Shown: positions 1 to 6,839 of the stretch, piece by piece
Layout: each line of letters begins with the position of its first letter
Numbering within the stretch: position 1 is the stretch's first letter
Source: JAHWKV01 sp040905365
GTDB taxonomy: Bacteria; Actinomycetota; CADDZG01; JAHWKV01
DNA length: 64,000 bases
Direction of reading: 5' to 3'
Assembly (NCBI GenBank): GCA_040905365.1
Contig: JBBDRQ010000083.1
Coordinates: forward strand, 1-64,000
The notes under the pieces: model-generated
Databases searched by the model: none
What the model saw: the letters and a program-made list of their open reading frames with translations, nothing else
What the model was told of the DNA's origin: nothing
Program-made: the position numbers and the translations under genes

Positions 1-356
<356 letters not shown>

Positions 357-415
357 CGATGCTCGCGCTCGCTATGTTGTTCTCCTGGGCCACACCCTTG
401 AGAGCCGAATAGATT

Positions 416-533
416 TTCCGGTGGCCATAGGGGAGGGGAAACACCCGGTCCCATTCCGAACCCGGCAGTTAAGCCCTCCACCGCCGATGGTACTGCCCGG
501 GCAACTGGGTGGGAGAGTAGGTCGCTGCCGGGA
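416..533 (+). rRNA. 5S ribosomal RNA
   Basis: A 118-base segment has 5S hallmarks: the cccattccgaacccggcag block and the gggagagtaggtcgctgcc 3' arm. The 5' ttccggtggc and the 3' gctgccggga can pair as the terminal helix. It lies about 60 bases after 23S and just before a strong hairpin, as expected at the end of an rRNA operon. The ends are estimated from the terminal helix and could move by two or three bases. Confidence 0.95.
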
Positions 534-541
534 TGTTTGTA

Positions 542-579
542 GAAGAAGCCCGCCAGGCATTTAGCCGGCGGGCTTCTTC
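542..579 (+). terminator. rRNA operon terminator hairpin
   Basis: A perfect 13-bp stem (gaagaagcccgcc at 542-554 and ggcgggcttcttc at 567-579) closes a 12-base loop, nine bases after 5S. There is no clear T tract, but the stem is long, GC-rich and well placed to end the rRNA transcript. Confidence 0.85.
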
Positions 580-580
580 G

Positions 581-650
581 CGTTCGCCCGGTATGGGCTG
601 TCGCTCGCAAGTGAAAGTCCTGTGTGTAGGAGGTGATGCGGCTTGCCCGC
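581..650 (+). mobile_element. Possible 5' relic of a class C group II intron
   Basis: Directly after the rRNA terminator the sequence runs gttcgcccggtatgggc, a short stem-loop, followed by gtgaaagtcc and aggagg. This resembles the 5' end of bacterial class C group II introns, which begin GUGCG and are known to insert just downstream of terminator hairpins. No reverse transcriptase or 3' domains V/VI follow, because the CRISPR array starts at 666. It could instead be the CRISPR leader, or both. The assignment rests on remembered similarity and position only. Confidence 0.3.
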
Positions 651-665
651 GCGCAGCTACGAGGC

Positions 666-1059
666 GTCGTCCCCGCGTGAGCGGGGGTATTTCGCGACAT
701 GCTCGACCGTCATCCTGACCATCTCAGTCGTCCCCGCGTTAGCGGGGGTATTCCGAACGGTTCGACACTGGCTTACGTCCGTGAAGCGTCGTCCCCGCGT
801 CAGCGGGGGTATTCCGGCCCGGCCGTAGCCGGGCCCGTTCGTAGTTTGGTCGTCCCCGCGTGAGCGGGGGTATTCCACTCGTCGAGCTTGCCGTCGAGAT
901 CCTTACCCGGTCGTCCCCGCGTGAGCGGGGGTATTCCCGCAGGTGGGTCTGTCGCTGTGCGGCTCGCCCAGTCGTCCTCGCGTGAGTGGGAATATTCCCC
1001 ATATGGAGAGGGTTGCGGCGTTTAGTGAAAGATCGTCCCCGCGTGAGCGGGGGTATTCC
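666..1059 (+). CRISPR. CRISPR array, 7 repeats, type I-E-like, no cas genes in window
   Basis: Seven 28-base repeats start at 666, 727, 788, 849, 910, 971 and 1032, separated by six spacers of exactly 33 bases. The repeat core tccccgcgtgagcgggg is a short hairpin, and the repeat ends in gtattcc. Length, hairpin and spacing match type I-E repeats of actinobacteria. Repeats 4 and 5 agree with the consensus. Repeats 1, 2, 3 and 7 carry one change each, and repeat 6 carries four (positions 8, 17, 21, 22). Decay towards the right suggests the leader is on the left (580-665), although that segment is not AT-rich. No cas gene is visible. Open frames through the array are repeat artefacts. Confidence 0.97.
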
Positions 1060-1164
1060 ACGGCCTCTTCGCGGGGTGCGAGAGCGGCGACGAGAACCTC
1101 ACTCCGGTCAAGTGGATACCCCCAAGCCCCCATATGGCGTCGAAGAAGGTAAAGGAGGACCAAT

Positions 1165-2565
1165 ATGACATCTTTGACAATGTCGCATCCCGCCCGGCGT
1201 GTGCCGTGGCGCCCGACGCTGGCAGTCGTGCTGCTGGTCCTGGTGTCAGGGCTGTTGACCGTCCCTGCCACCGCCCATCACAAGGAGGGCCACTCAGGTG
1301 GTCCGGGCCCCGACAGCGGCGACGTCTTCGGGACGGTGACCGACGCCGACAGCGGCGACCCCATCGAGAACGCGACGGTGACGCTGGAGGAGACCGGCGC
1401 CTCCGATGTGACCGATGCGGATGGCAACTATCGCATCGAAAACGTTGAAGGGGGCGACTACACCGCCACCGCCACCGCCGACGGGTTCGTCTCAGAGTCG
1501 ACCGATGTCACGGTCGACGGTGACGTGCAGGTCGACTTCGCCTTGGAGCCCAGCGGTCCCTGGGTCGCCACGGAGAGCATGGAGCAAGGGCGCCACAAAC
1601 ACACCGCGACACTGCTGGCCGACGGCACGGTGCTGGTCGCCGGCGGGGAGGACTTCTCGGACTCGTCGACGGACAGCGTCGAGCGCTACCACCCCGACAC
1701 CGAGACGTGGGAGCAGCTGGCCGACATGCCGAACGTGCGCAGCGAGCACACCGCGACGCGCCTGGCCGACGACCGCATGCTGATGGCCGGCGGCGTGCTC
1801 GGCAACGTCGACGTCTACGATCCCGCCACCGGCGAGTGGTCCACCGCGGCGCCGATGAACGACTGGCGTCGCGAGCACACCGCGACGCTGCTGGACGACG
1901 GCCGGGTGCTCGTCACCGGCGGTCGCAACTCCCAGACGACCTCGGCGGCTCATGACACCGCCGAGATCTACGACCCCACCGCCGACACGTGGACGGTCAC
2001 CGACAGCATGGCCGACGCCCGCAAGGACCACACCGCCACCAAGCTCGACGACGGTCGCGTGCTGGTCGTCGGGGGCCGGCCCAGCCAAAGCAGCGGGGCG
2101 TTGGCAACCGCCGAGGTCTTCGATCCCGATACCGAGGAGTGGAGCCAGGTCGCGTCGCTCAGCGTGGCCCGCAACAACCACGACGACGCGTTGCTGGACG
2201 ACGGCCGGGTTCTGGCCGCCGGCGGTGCCGACGCCGACAGCAGCACCGACGGCTTGACGAGCACCGAGATCTACGACCCCGCCGCCGACAGCTGGAAGAC
2301 CGTCGATGACATGAGCCGCAAGCGCCACTTCCACACGGTGTCGTTGTTGAACGACGGGCGCGTGCTGGCCACCGGCGGAAACAACATCGACGCCAACGGC
2401 AACTCCGAGGTGTTCGATCCAGACACAGGGGCGTGGCAGCCACTCGACGATCTCGTGGGACGCCGCGACTGGCACGCCGCCGCGGTGTTGGAGGACGGTC
2501 GCGTGCTTGCCGCCGGCAGCGCCATCGCCGAGGAAGAAGAAACCGCCGAGCTGTTCGTTCCCTGA
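1165..2565 (+). CDS. Secreted Kelch-repeat protein with carboxypeptidase-regulatory-like domain
   Basis: A 466-residue exported protein. Residues 1-38 form a signal peptide (basic start, hydrophobic LAVVLLVLVSGLL, then PATA). Residues about 50-130 look like a carboxypeptidase-regulatory-like beta-sandwich (GTVTDADSGDPIENATVTL, DADGNYRI). From about 135 to the end are seven Kelch-type units, each with an H-T-A-type turn and a DDGRVLVTGG-like strand, enough for one seven-bladed propeller. No catalytic motif is seen, so adhesion or carbohydrate binding is a guess. A strong Shine-Dalgarno (aaaggagg, 1151-1158) fixes the ATG. It stands alone between the CRISPR array and a terminator, and is intact while its right-hand neighbours are decayed, which suggests cargo of a transferred segment. 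Confidence 0.88.
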   Translation: MTSLTMSHPARRVPWRPTLAVVLLVLVSGLLTVPATAHHKEGHSGGPGPDSGDVFGTVTDADSGDPIENATVTLEETGASDVTDADGNYRIENVEGGDYTATATADGFVSESTDVTVDGDVQVDFALEPSGPWVATESMEQGRHKHTATLLADGTVLVAGGEDFSDSSTDSVERYHPDTETWEQLADMPNVRSEHTATRLADDRMLMAGGVLGNVDVYDPATGEWSTAAPMNDWRREHTATLLDDGRVLVTGGRNSQTTSAAHDTAEIYDPTADTWTVTDSMADARKDHTATKLDDGRVLVVGGRPSQSSGALATAEVFDPDTEEWSQVASLSVARNNHDDALLDDGRVLAAGGADADSSTDGLTSTEIYDPAADSWKTVDDMSRKRHFHTVSLLNDGRVLATGGNNIDANGNSEVFDPDTGAWQPLDDLVGRRDWHAAAVLEDGRVLAAGSAIAEEEETAELFVP

Positions 2566-2593
2566 CCCGTGCCTCTCGGAGGTCACGTAAAAG

Positions 2594-2621
2594 GGCCCGG
2601 CCCCACGTGTGGGGCCGGGCC
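2594..2621 (+). terminator. Terminator after Kelch gene
   Basis: A 13-bp inverted repeat (ggcccggccccac and gtggggccgggcc, 2594-2606 and 2609-2621) starts 28 bases after the Kelch stop codon. It has a very tight loop and no T run. The perfect stem suggests a terminator for the Kelch transcript. Confidence 0.65.
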
Positions 2622-2746
2622 AGGGTCTCGGCAATCCTAGCCAGGTCCTGGGGATCTCCGACCCGCGCTCGTTTGAGGACTTGGGGGTCATGCTGTGGAT
2701 CGTGCTGGCGGCGCCATCAAGGTATGTCGATGGTCCAGTAGCGGGC

Positions 2747-3891
2747 GACGCCAACTTCGGGAGAGCGCGCTTCGGCGGCTACGTGGACTTCGGGTCGTGT
2801 GAATTCGCAAGTCAGGCGTGGTTGGCCGAACTAACCGCGAAGGGCCCCTCTGACGATCGACCACGCGGTCTTCGAGCAGATGGCCGCCGTCACTGCGTCG
2901 GGGCTCGCTGGGTCAGTGCTCCAACTCTCTGTACGTGCAACCCGGTTCGAGGCACGCGCACGCATCGACCTGTAAACGCCGACATCGACCTTACAAGCGC
3001 GACTTTTCACGACAATTGTATGCTGACCTCCCGGCCGCGCGGCGAAAGCACCGAGCATCGCCCCTGCCGGCTCATCTCCCTTGAAGAGGCCGACGTTGCC
3101 AACCTCACCGTCGCCAATGTGGACCTGTACCCTTGCCGCTTCGCCGGCGGCCCACCACCTCGACCAGCTACGCATCGAAGGCTCACAACTGTTCGCCCAT
3201 CCGCCCCATCGATGGAAGGGCTTTCGGTGGAGCCGCCGGTAGGTTATCGGCGAGGAGCACGCATGGTGACGAATCACCTACAACACCGACAACGAAGACG
3301 CCCGTAAGGCGCAAGGCTGGTTACCCGCCAGAGTGGCAGTTCGCTGTTAGGGACGTTCGACCTGATCTTCAGCTGGTGCAGATCGCGGCGATCTATCGGG
3401 GCCTGCGCAAGGGCCGCGAGGACGCCAAGCACGCGCCCGGCGCGGCGGACTTCTACTACGGCGAGATGGAGATGCGCCGGCACTCCTCTGACACCCCGAC
3501 GGCCGAGCGGGCGATCTTGTTCGCTTACTGGTTGTTGTCGGGCTATGCGCTTCGCACCAGTCGCGCGCTCATCGCGCTGGTGGCGGTCGTGCTGGTCGAC
3601 TGGCTGGCTCTTGGCGCCGTCGGCTACCAGCAACCCGCGCGACAAGAAGCCGTGCTGAGGGGTCAGATCGGCGACGAGCCGGTCGAGGTCGACCTGACCG
3701 AAGCCCCTCCCGTAGAGCCGGGTTGGGATGATGCGTTCTGGGCGAGTGTCGAGTCGGCGGCATTTCGCGCCCCCGAGGATTCCCGGGCGCTGACCAGGCC
3801 TGGTCAGATCACCACGACCGCGCTGCGGGTCCTCGGGCCGGGGCTGATCGTGTCGGCGGTGCTGTCGTTGCGCGGCCGCGTGAAGCGCTGA
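2747..3891 (+). pseudogene. Broken pentapeptide-repeat membrane protein
   Basis: The parts of one gene are spread over different frames. Near 2747 a frame encodes ANFGRARFGGYVDFGS, typical pentapeptide repeats (A-N/D-F/L-x-x). Near 3090 another piece reads ADVANLTVANVDLYPCRF. From about 3145 the sense shifts by one frame (AHHLDQLRIEG), then meets an in-frame TAG near 3237 and a TGA near 3268. From about 3330 to 3891 an open frame encodes the C-terminal part: IAAIYRGLRKGREDAKHAPG, DFYYGEMEMRRH and two hydrophobic segments near the end. That tail is common in actinobacterial pentapeptide membrane proteins with ion-channel-like ends. Several frameshifts and stops make it a pseudogene. Function unknown. 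Confidence 0.75.
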
Positions 3892-3988
3892 CCGCGGCGC
3901 CTCCACGGGCCCCCCGACGGCCGCCGTGGAACACTCCGACGCTGACCGGCGGGATGGGTGGTGCCCGTGGTGAGGAGGTGAACGGGAG

Positions 3989-4312
3989 GTGAGTCAGCGA
4001 CGTCGTGAGTTCGTGCGCCGGTCCGAGGAGCCGCGGCATCGGCGGGTGACGATTCGCTTCACCGAGGACGAGTACGTCGCGGTGGAGGCGGCGGCGGCGC
4101 AGGCGCGGCTGGCGGTGACGGCGTGGGCCGGCCAGGTACTGGTCGGTGAGGCGGGCTTGGGGCGCCGGCCGGTGCCGTGGGCAGTGGAGGTGCAGCGCGT
4201 GGAGGATGCGGCTGCTGAGGCGCGCCGGGTGGGGGTGTTGCTCAATCAGGCGGTGGCGGCGCTGCACTCCACCGGTGAGGCGCCCGACGAGCTGGACGAT
4301 GCGGTGACCTGA
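3989..4312 (+). CDS. MobC-like plasmid mobilization / ribbon-helix-helix protein
   Basis: A 107-residue protein, very rich in Arg and Glu. Residues about 17-45 (RVTIRFTEDEYVAVEAAAA) look like the ribbon-helix-helix fold of relaxosome accessory proteins, and residues 70-100 form a helix with LLNQAVAAL, as in MobC. MobC-type proteins help a relaxase nick the transfer origin. The GTG start at 3989 follows a purine-rich ggaggtgaacgggag stretch. Its stop overlaps the ATG of the relaxase remnant by one base, so the two were one operon. The gene itself looks intact, but its partner is truncated, so it is probably an orphan of a degraded mobilizable element. Confidence 0.72.
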   Translation: MSQRRREFVRRSEEPRHRRVTIRFTEDEYVAVEAAAAQARLAVTAWAGQVLVGEAGLGRRPVPWAVEVQRVEDAAAEARRVGVLLNQAVAALHSTGEAPDELDDAVT

Positions 4313-4680
4313 TGGTGATCGCCAAGGTCTCGCGGCGCAGCAACCCCAAGGGGTTGATGCGCTATCTGCTCGGCCCCGGCGCCGACGACCGCAACCCGCA
4401 TCGTGATCCGCGGGTGATCGCATCGTGGCGCGGCGACCTCGAGGCGCGTCCCGAGCAGGCCACGCAGCTGGGCGGTCAGCTGGACGAGCTCGCGCAGCGC
4501 CACGGGCACGGCGCGACGCCCAAGCGGGTGTGGCACGGGTCGCTGCGCGCCGCGCCGGGCGATCGGGTGTTGGGCGAAGCCGAGTGGGCCGCGGCCGCCC
4601 AGCAGCTGGTGGCGGCCAACGGTCTGGAGGGGTGTCGGTGGGTGGCGGTGCGCCACGGCGATGACCACCTACCGGCCTAG
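4312..4680 (+). pseudogene. Relaxase, N-terminal fragment
   Basis: The 122-residue frame starts like actinobacterial plasmid relaxases (MVIAKVSRRSNPKGLMRYLLGPG, a run broken here only by description; conserved points are AKV near residue 4, GLMRYL near 14 and GPG near 20). It ends at VRHGDDHLPA, exactly where intact proteins continue into the histidine-rich metal-binding motif (HGDDHxHxxxTL type) needed for strand cleavage. Family members usually exceed 400 residues. The catalytic histidines and all downstream sequence are missing, so no nicking activity is expected. The break is probably a deletion joining this fragment to the DUF4913 gene, whose frame overlaps its end. Confidence 0.75.
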
Positions 4681-5053
4681 CTGGGGGGTGGACAGCGACG
4701 GCGACACCGGCGAGCTGCCCACCCTCGACAACGCCGACCACGTCGAAGAGGCGACTGAAGCCGACCCCGACGACCGCTATAGCGACGTGTGCGCGTGGGT
4801 GACCCAGTGGGCACTGACAACCCTCCGCACCGCCGCACAGACCGGCGGACGGCGCTGGTGTGCCCAATCGGAGCAGCACCCCGAAGCCGTCCTGCGGCTC
4901 ACCCTCGCCTGGCAGATGTGGGAGCGCGCCCGCCACGACCCCGCCGCCTACACGAGCTGGCTGCTCGACACCTGAAACCGCATGTGGGCCGCCCTCACCG
5001 CCACCGACGGCCCCTTCGCCGCCTGCACCCCACAGCGGCACGACGAGACATGA
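4661..5053 (+). pseudogene. DUF4913-like plasmid protein with in-frame stop
   Basis: The open part (104 residues, 4661-4975) has a DUF4913-like pattern: YSDVCAWVTQWAL, then GGRRWCAQSEQHPEAVLRL and MWERAR. The frame stops at TGA 4973-4975, but the same frame continues for 25 more codons with the expected family ending (MWAALTATDGPFAAC, then H) to a second TGA at 5051-5053. A nonsense mutation therefore cut the last quarter. Proteins of this family are common on actinobacterial plasmids and ICEs, near relaxase genes; their role is unknown to me. The true N-terminus is unclear because the gene overlaps the truncated relaxase. Confidence 0.65.
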
Positions 5054-5100
5054 CGGTAAATAAGTGAGCGCAGAATGCCTCTACCTCATGTTGATAAGGC

Positions 5101-5129
5101 GCTCCTCCGGGCCCCATGCCCGGAGGAGC
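5101..5129. terminator. Hairpin between converging genes
   Basis: A 12-bp perfect stem (gctcctccgggc, 5101-5112, with gcccggaggagc, 5118-5129) closes a five-base loop. It lies between the plus-strand DUF4913 remnant and the minus-strand secreted protein, so it may end transcription in both directions. No T tract. The remainder of 5054-5249 shows nothing else I recognise. Confidence 0.6.
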
Positions 5130-5249
5130 TGCCTCAGTGTCCACGCAGACGCGTCACCTTAATTGACGGTCAACGTCACAGCCTTTCGGCTTGATCACGT
5201 ACCCTCAGTAGTTCACTTCGATCTGGAACCACTAGGAGGGCTCCCACGC

Positions 5250-5675
5250 CTACTCGACCCCGTTGCTAGGGTAGCGCGACCTTCGGACCGAAGGCTCATG
5301 CCTTGGCTGGCATCCGTGACCACAGGAGCGCCGAACAGAAATTCCGAGCGCTCCCATCAGTCGGCGCGCCTTATACCAAAAGGTTTGCTTGTTGGCCGTA
5401 GGCGTGAACTGCCACCAAGTAACATTAATCCAGTAGTCCCCGCCTTTATACCAGGCCCGGCTACAGTAGGCGCGACCGTTGAATGTGTTCTTCGAGCCGA
5501 CTCGCACTCTCGGGTAGATTATGTTGTCTCCCCAGTCACCACCCGACCACATGTTGTCCACAGCACCAAATACACCGATGACCTTTCCGCCACCTCCGCA
5601 ATTCCAGTTCCCGACCACCACGTAGGCGTTGCCCGGGTACCACGCGTGCGCCGGCGGGGCCGTGGCAACGGTCAC
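5250..5675 (-). pseudogene. Small secreted protein lacking its signal-peptide start
   Basis: The frame encodes 141 residues. It opens with MTVATAPPAHAW, which is the end of a signal peptide (AHA cleavage site) with no hydrophobic core before it. Residues 12-100 form a Gly/Trp/Tyr/Asn-rich domain (VVVGNWNCGGGGKVIGVFGA, AYCSRAWYKGGDYW, INVTWWQF) with three cysteines, typical of small exported actinobacterial proteins. The last 40 residues are basic and look like read-through past the original end. Just upstream on this strand lies a decayed CRISPR repeat (5682-5709), so the promoter and signal peptide were probably lost at a rearrangement joint. Function unknown. Confidence 0.55.
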
Positions 5676-5681
5676 AGCCGC

Positions 5682-5766
5682 GTTGTCCCCGCGTGAGGAA
5701 GGTTATCCAAGGGCTTCCCTGCTTCGTCCGGGGACATGATCGTCCCCGCGTGAGCGCGGGTATTCC
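5682..5766 (+). CRISPR. CRISPR relic: two decayed repeats
   Basis: Two copies of the 28-base repeat of the array at 666-1059 occur in the same orientation. The copy at 5682-5709 has about seven mismatches, mostly in the right half. The copy at 5739-5766 has two (positions 1 and 19). They are 29 bases apart instead of 33. This fits the worn leader-distal end of the same array, separated from the main part by about 4.6 kb of inserted DNA. Confidence 0.8.
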
Positions 5767-5838
5767 GATTGTGCCCTGGTGCCAGAAGTGGTGGCCGATC
5801 TGCTTGCCCGAGTAGCCGGCCGTGCTGGGCGATGGCAT

Positions 5839-6744
5839 TTAACCGGTGCTCCGCTGCTGCAGGTACCGCAGTATTCCCCGGGCATTTAGGTCGTAGGAAC
5901 AGCTGTACTCGAACTTCTCGACTACCTCGGGGTCCAGGTCGGGATAGAACTCCGGCCGGCGGGCTCGGAAGTCCTCGATCATCTCCTGCAGGCCGCCGCC
6001 GGCTGCGTAGACGCGCTCGGCTGCCTCTACCCACTGCGTGAAGCGCCGGGGCGCCTCCTCGAAGATCTCGTCCACGTCGGGCGCCGGACCGTAGTGCGTG
6101 GGCAGGGCGCGGCCGGGTCCCAGTTTGCGTAGGCGCTGCGCGGTGTTGATGAGTAGCTCCAGGTCGAACTCAGGCGGAGGGGTTGCGGGGCGGACCACTC
6201 CGGCGTCGGGTACCCGCACGCCCAGGGCGTCGCCTACGAACAGGTCGCCGGAATCGGAGTCCAGCAGAGCCATCTGGTGCTTGGCGTGACCCGGCGCGTA
6301 GTGGGCCTCCAGGCGGCGGCCGCCACCCAGCTCAACGGCCGGACCGTCCTCGTCGATCGCAATGATCCGGTCGGGGTCGACCGGCAGCATCTGTCCCCAC
6401 AGCTCCTCCATGTTGGGGTACAGGCGGGCCGCCGACGCCCATAAGCGGCTGGGGTCGGCCAGGTGCCGTGCTCCTTCTCGGCGGACGACCACCTTGGCCT
6501 CCGGGAAGCGGCGCGCCAAGTGGCCGGCGGCGCCGGCGTGGTCGAGGTGAATGTGGGTGAGCACGATCCAGGCAAGGCTGTCCACGCCCGCGGCATCCAG
6601 CGCGGAGAGGACGTGCTCTACGGAGGATCCGGGGCCGGTGTCGATTATCGCGGGGTTGGGCCCGGGCAGCAGGTACACCGCGGTGATGCCGGCCCACCCG
6701 TGCATGTGGGTATCGAGGGTCTTTACTTCGGCGGGTTGGCTCAT
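5839..6744 (-). CDS. MBL-fold metallo-hydrolase
   Basis: A 301-residue cytosolic protein of the metallo-beta-lactamase fold. The HxHxDH zinc motif is at 64-69 (THIHLDHAG), preceded by the IIDTGPG strand at 33-39. Later metal ligands are plausible in HYAPGHAKHQ, LFVGDALGV and ALPTHYGPAP. The C-terminal third is helical, as in the glyoxalase II-like group that acts on thioesters or other small esters; the substrate cannot be read from sequence. It is transcribed leftwards and ends about 70 bases from the CRISPR relic, marking the left edge of the ordinary chromosome. An ABC-F gene lies 95 bases upstream on the same strand. Confidence 0.88.
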   Translation of the reverse strand: MSQPAEVKTLDTHMHGWAGITAVYLLPGPNPAIIDTGPGSSVEHVLSALDAAGVDSLAWIVLTHIHLDHAGAAGHLARRFPEAKVVVRREGARHLADPSRLWASAARLYPNMEELWGQMLPVDPDRIIAIDEDGPAVELGGGRRLEAHYAPGHAKHQMALLDSDSGDLFVGDALGVRVPDAGVVRPATPPPEFDLELLINTAQRLRKLGPGRALPTHYGPAPDVDEIFEEAPRRFTQWVEAAERVYAAGGGLQEMIEDFRARRPEFYPDLDPEVVEKFEYSCSYDLNARGILRYLQQRSTG

Positions 6745-6839
6745 GTAGTCGGTCCAGGTTTGATCGAAAGTGTCGGCAGTGCCATGGTACCGACATCGCC
6801 GAGTCGCTTCAGCGGCCCCCGGCGAGATGGTTTGGGCGC

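Noticed and set aside
1060..1164. A possible eighth CRISPR repeat after the array
   Set aside because: At the expected position (about 1093) there is no sequence resembling the repeat.
1492..2754. Long minus-strand frame opposite the Kelch gene
   Set aside because: A GC-driven shadow of a gene with a strong start, domains and terminator.
5163..5696. Plus-strand frame opposite the small secreted protein
   Set aside because: No family features; the minus-strand frame has the signal-peptide tail and Trp/Gly/Cys pattern of a real exported protein.
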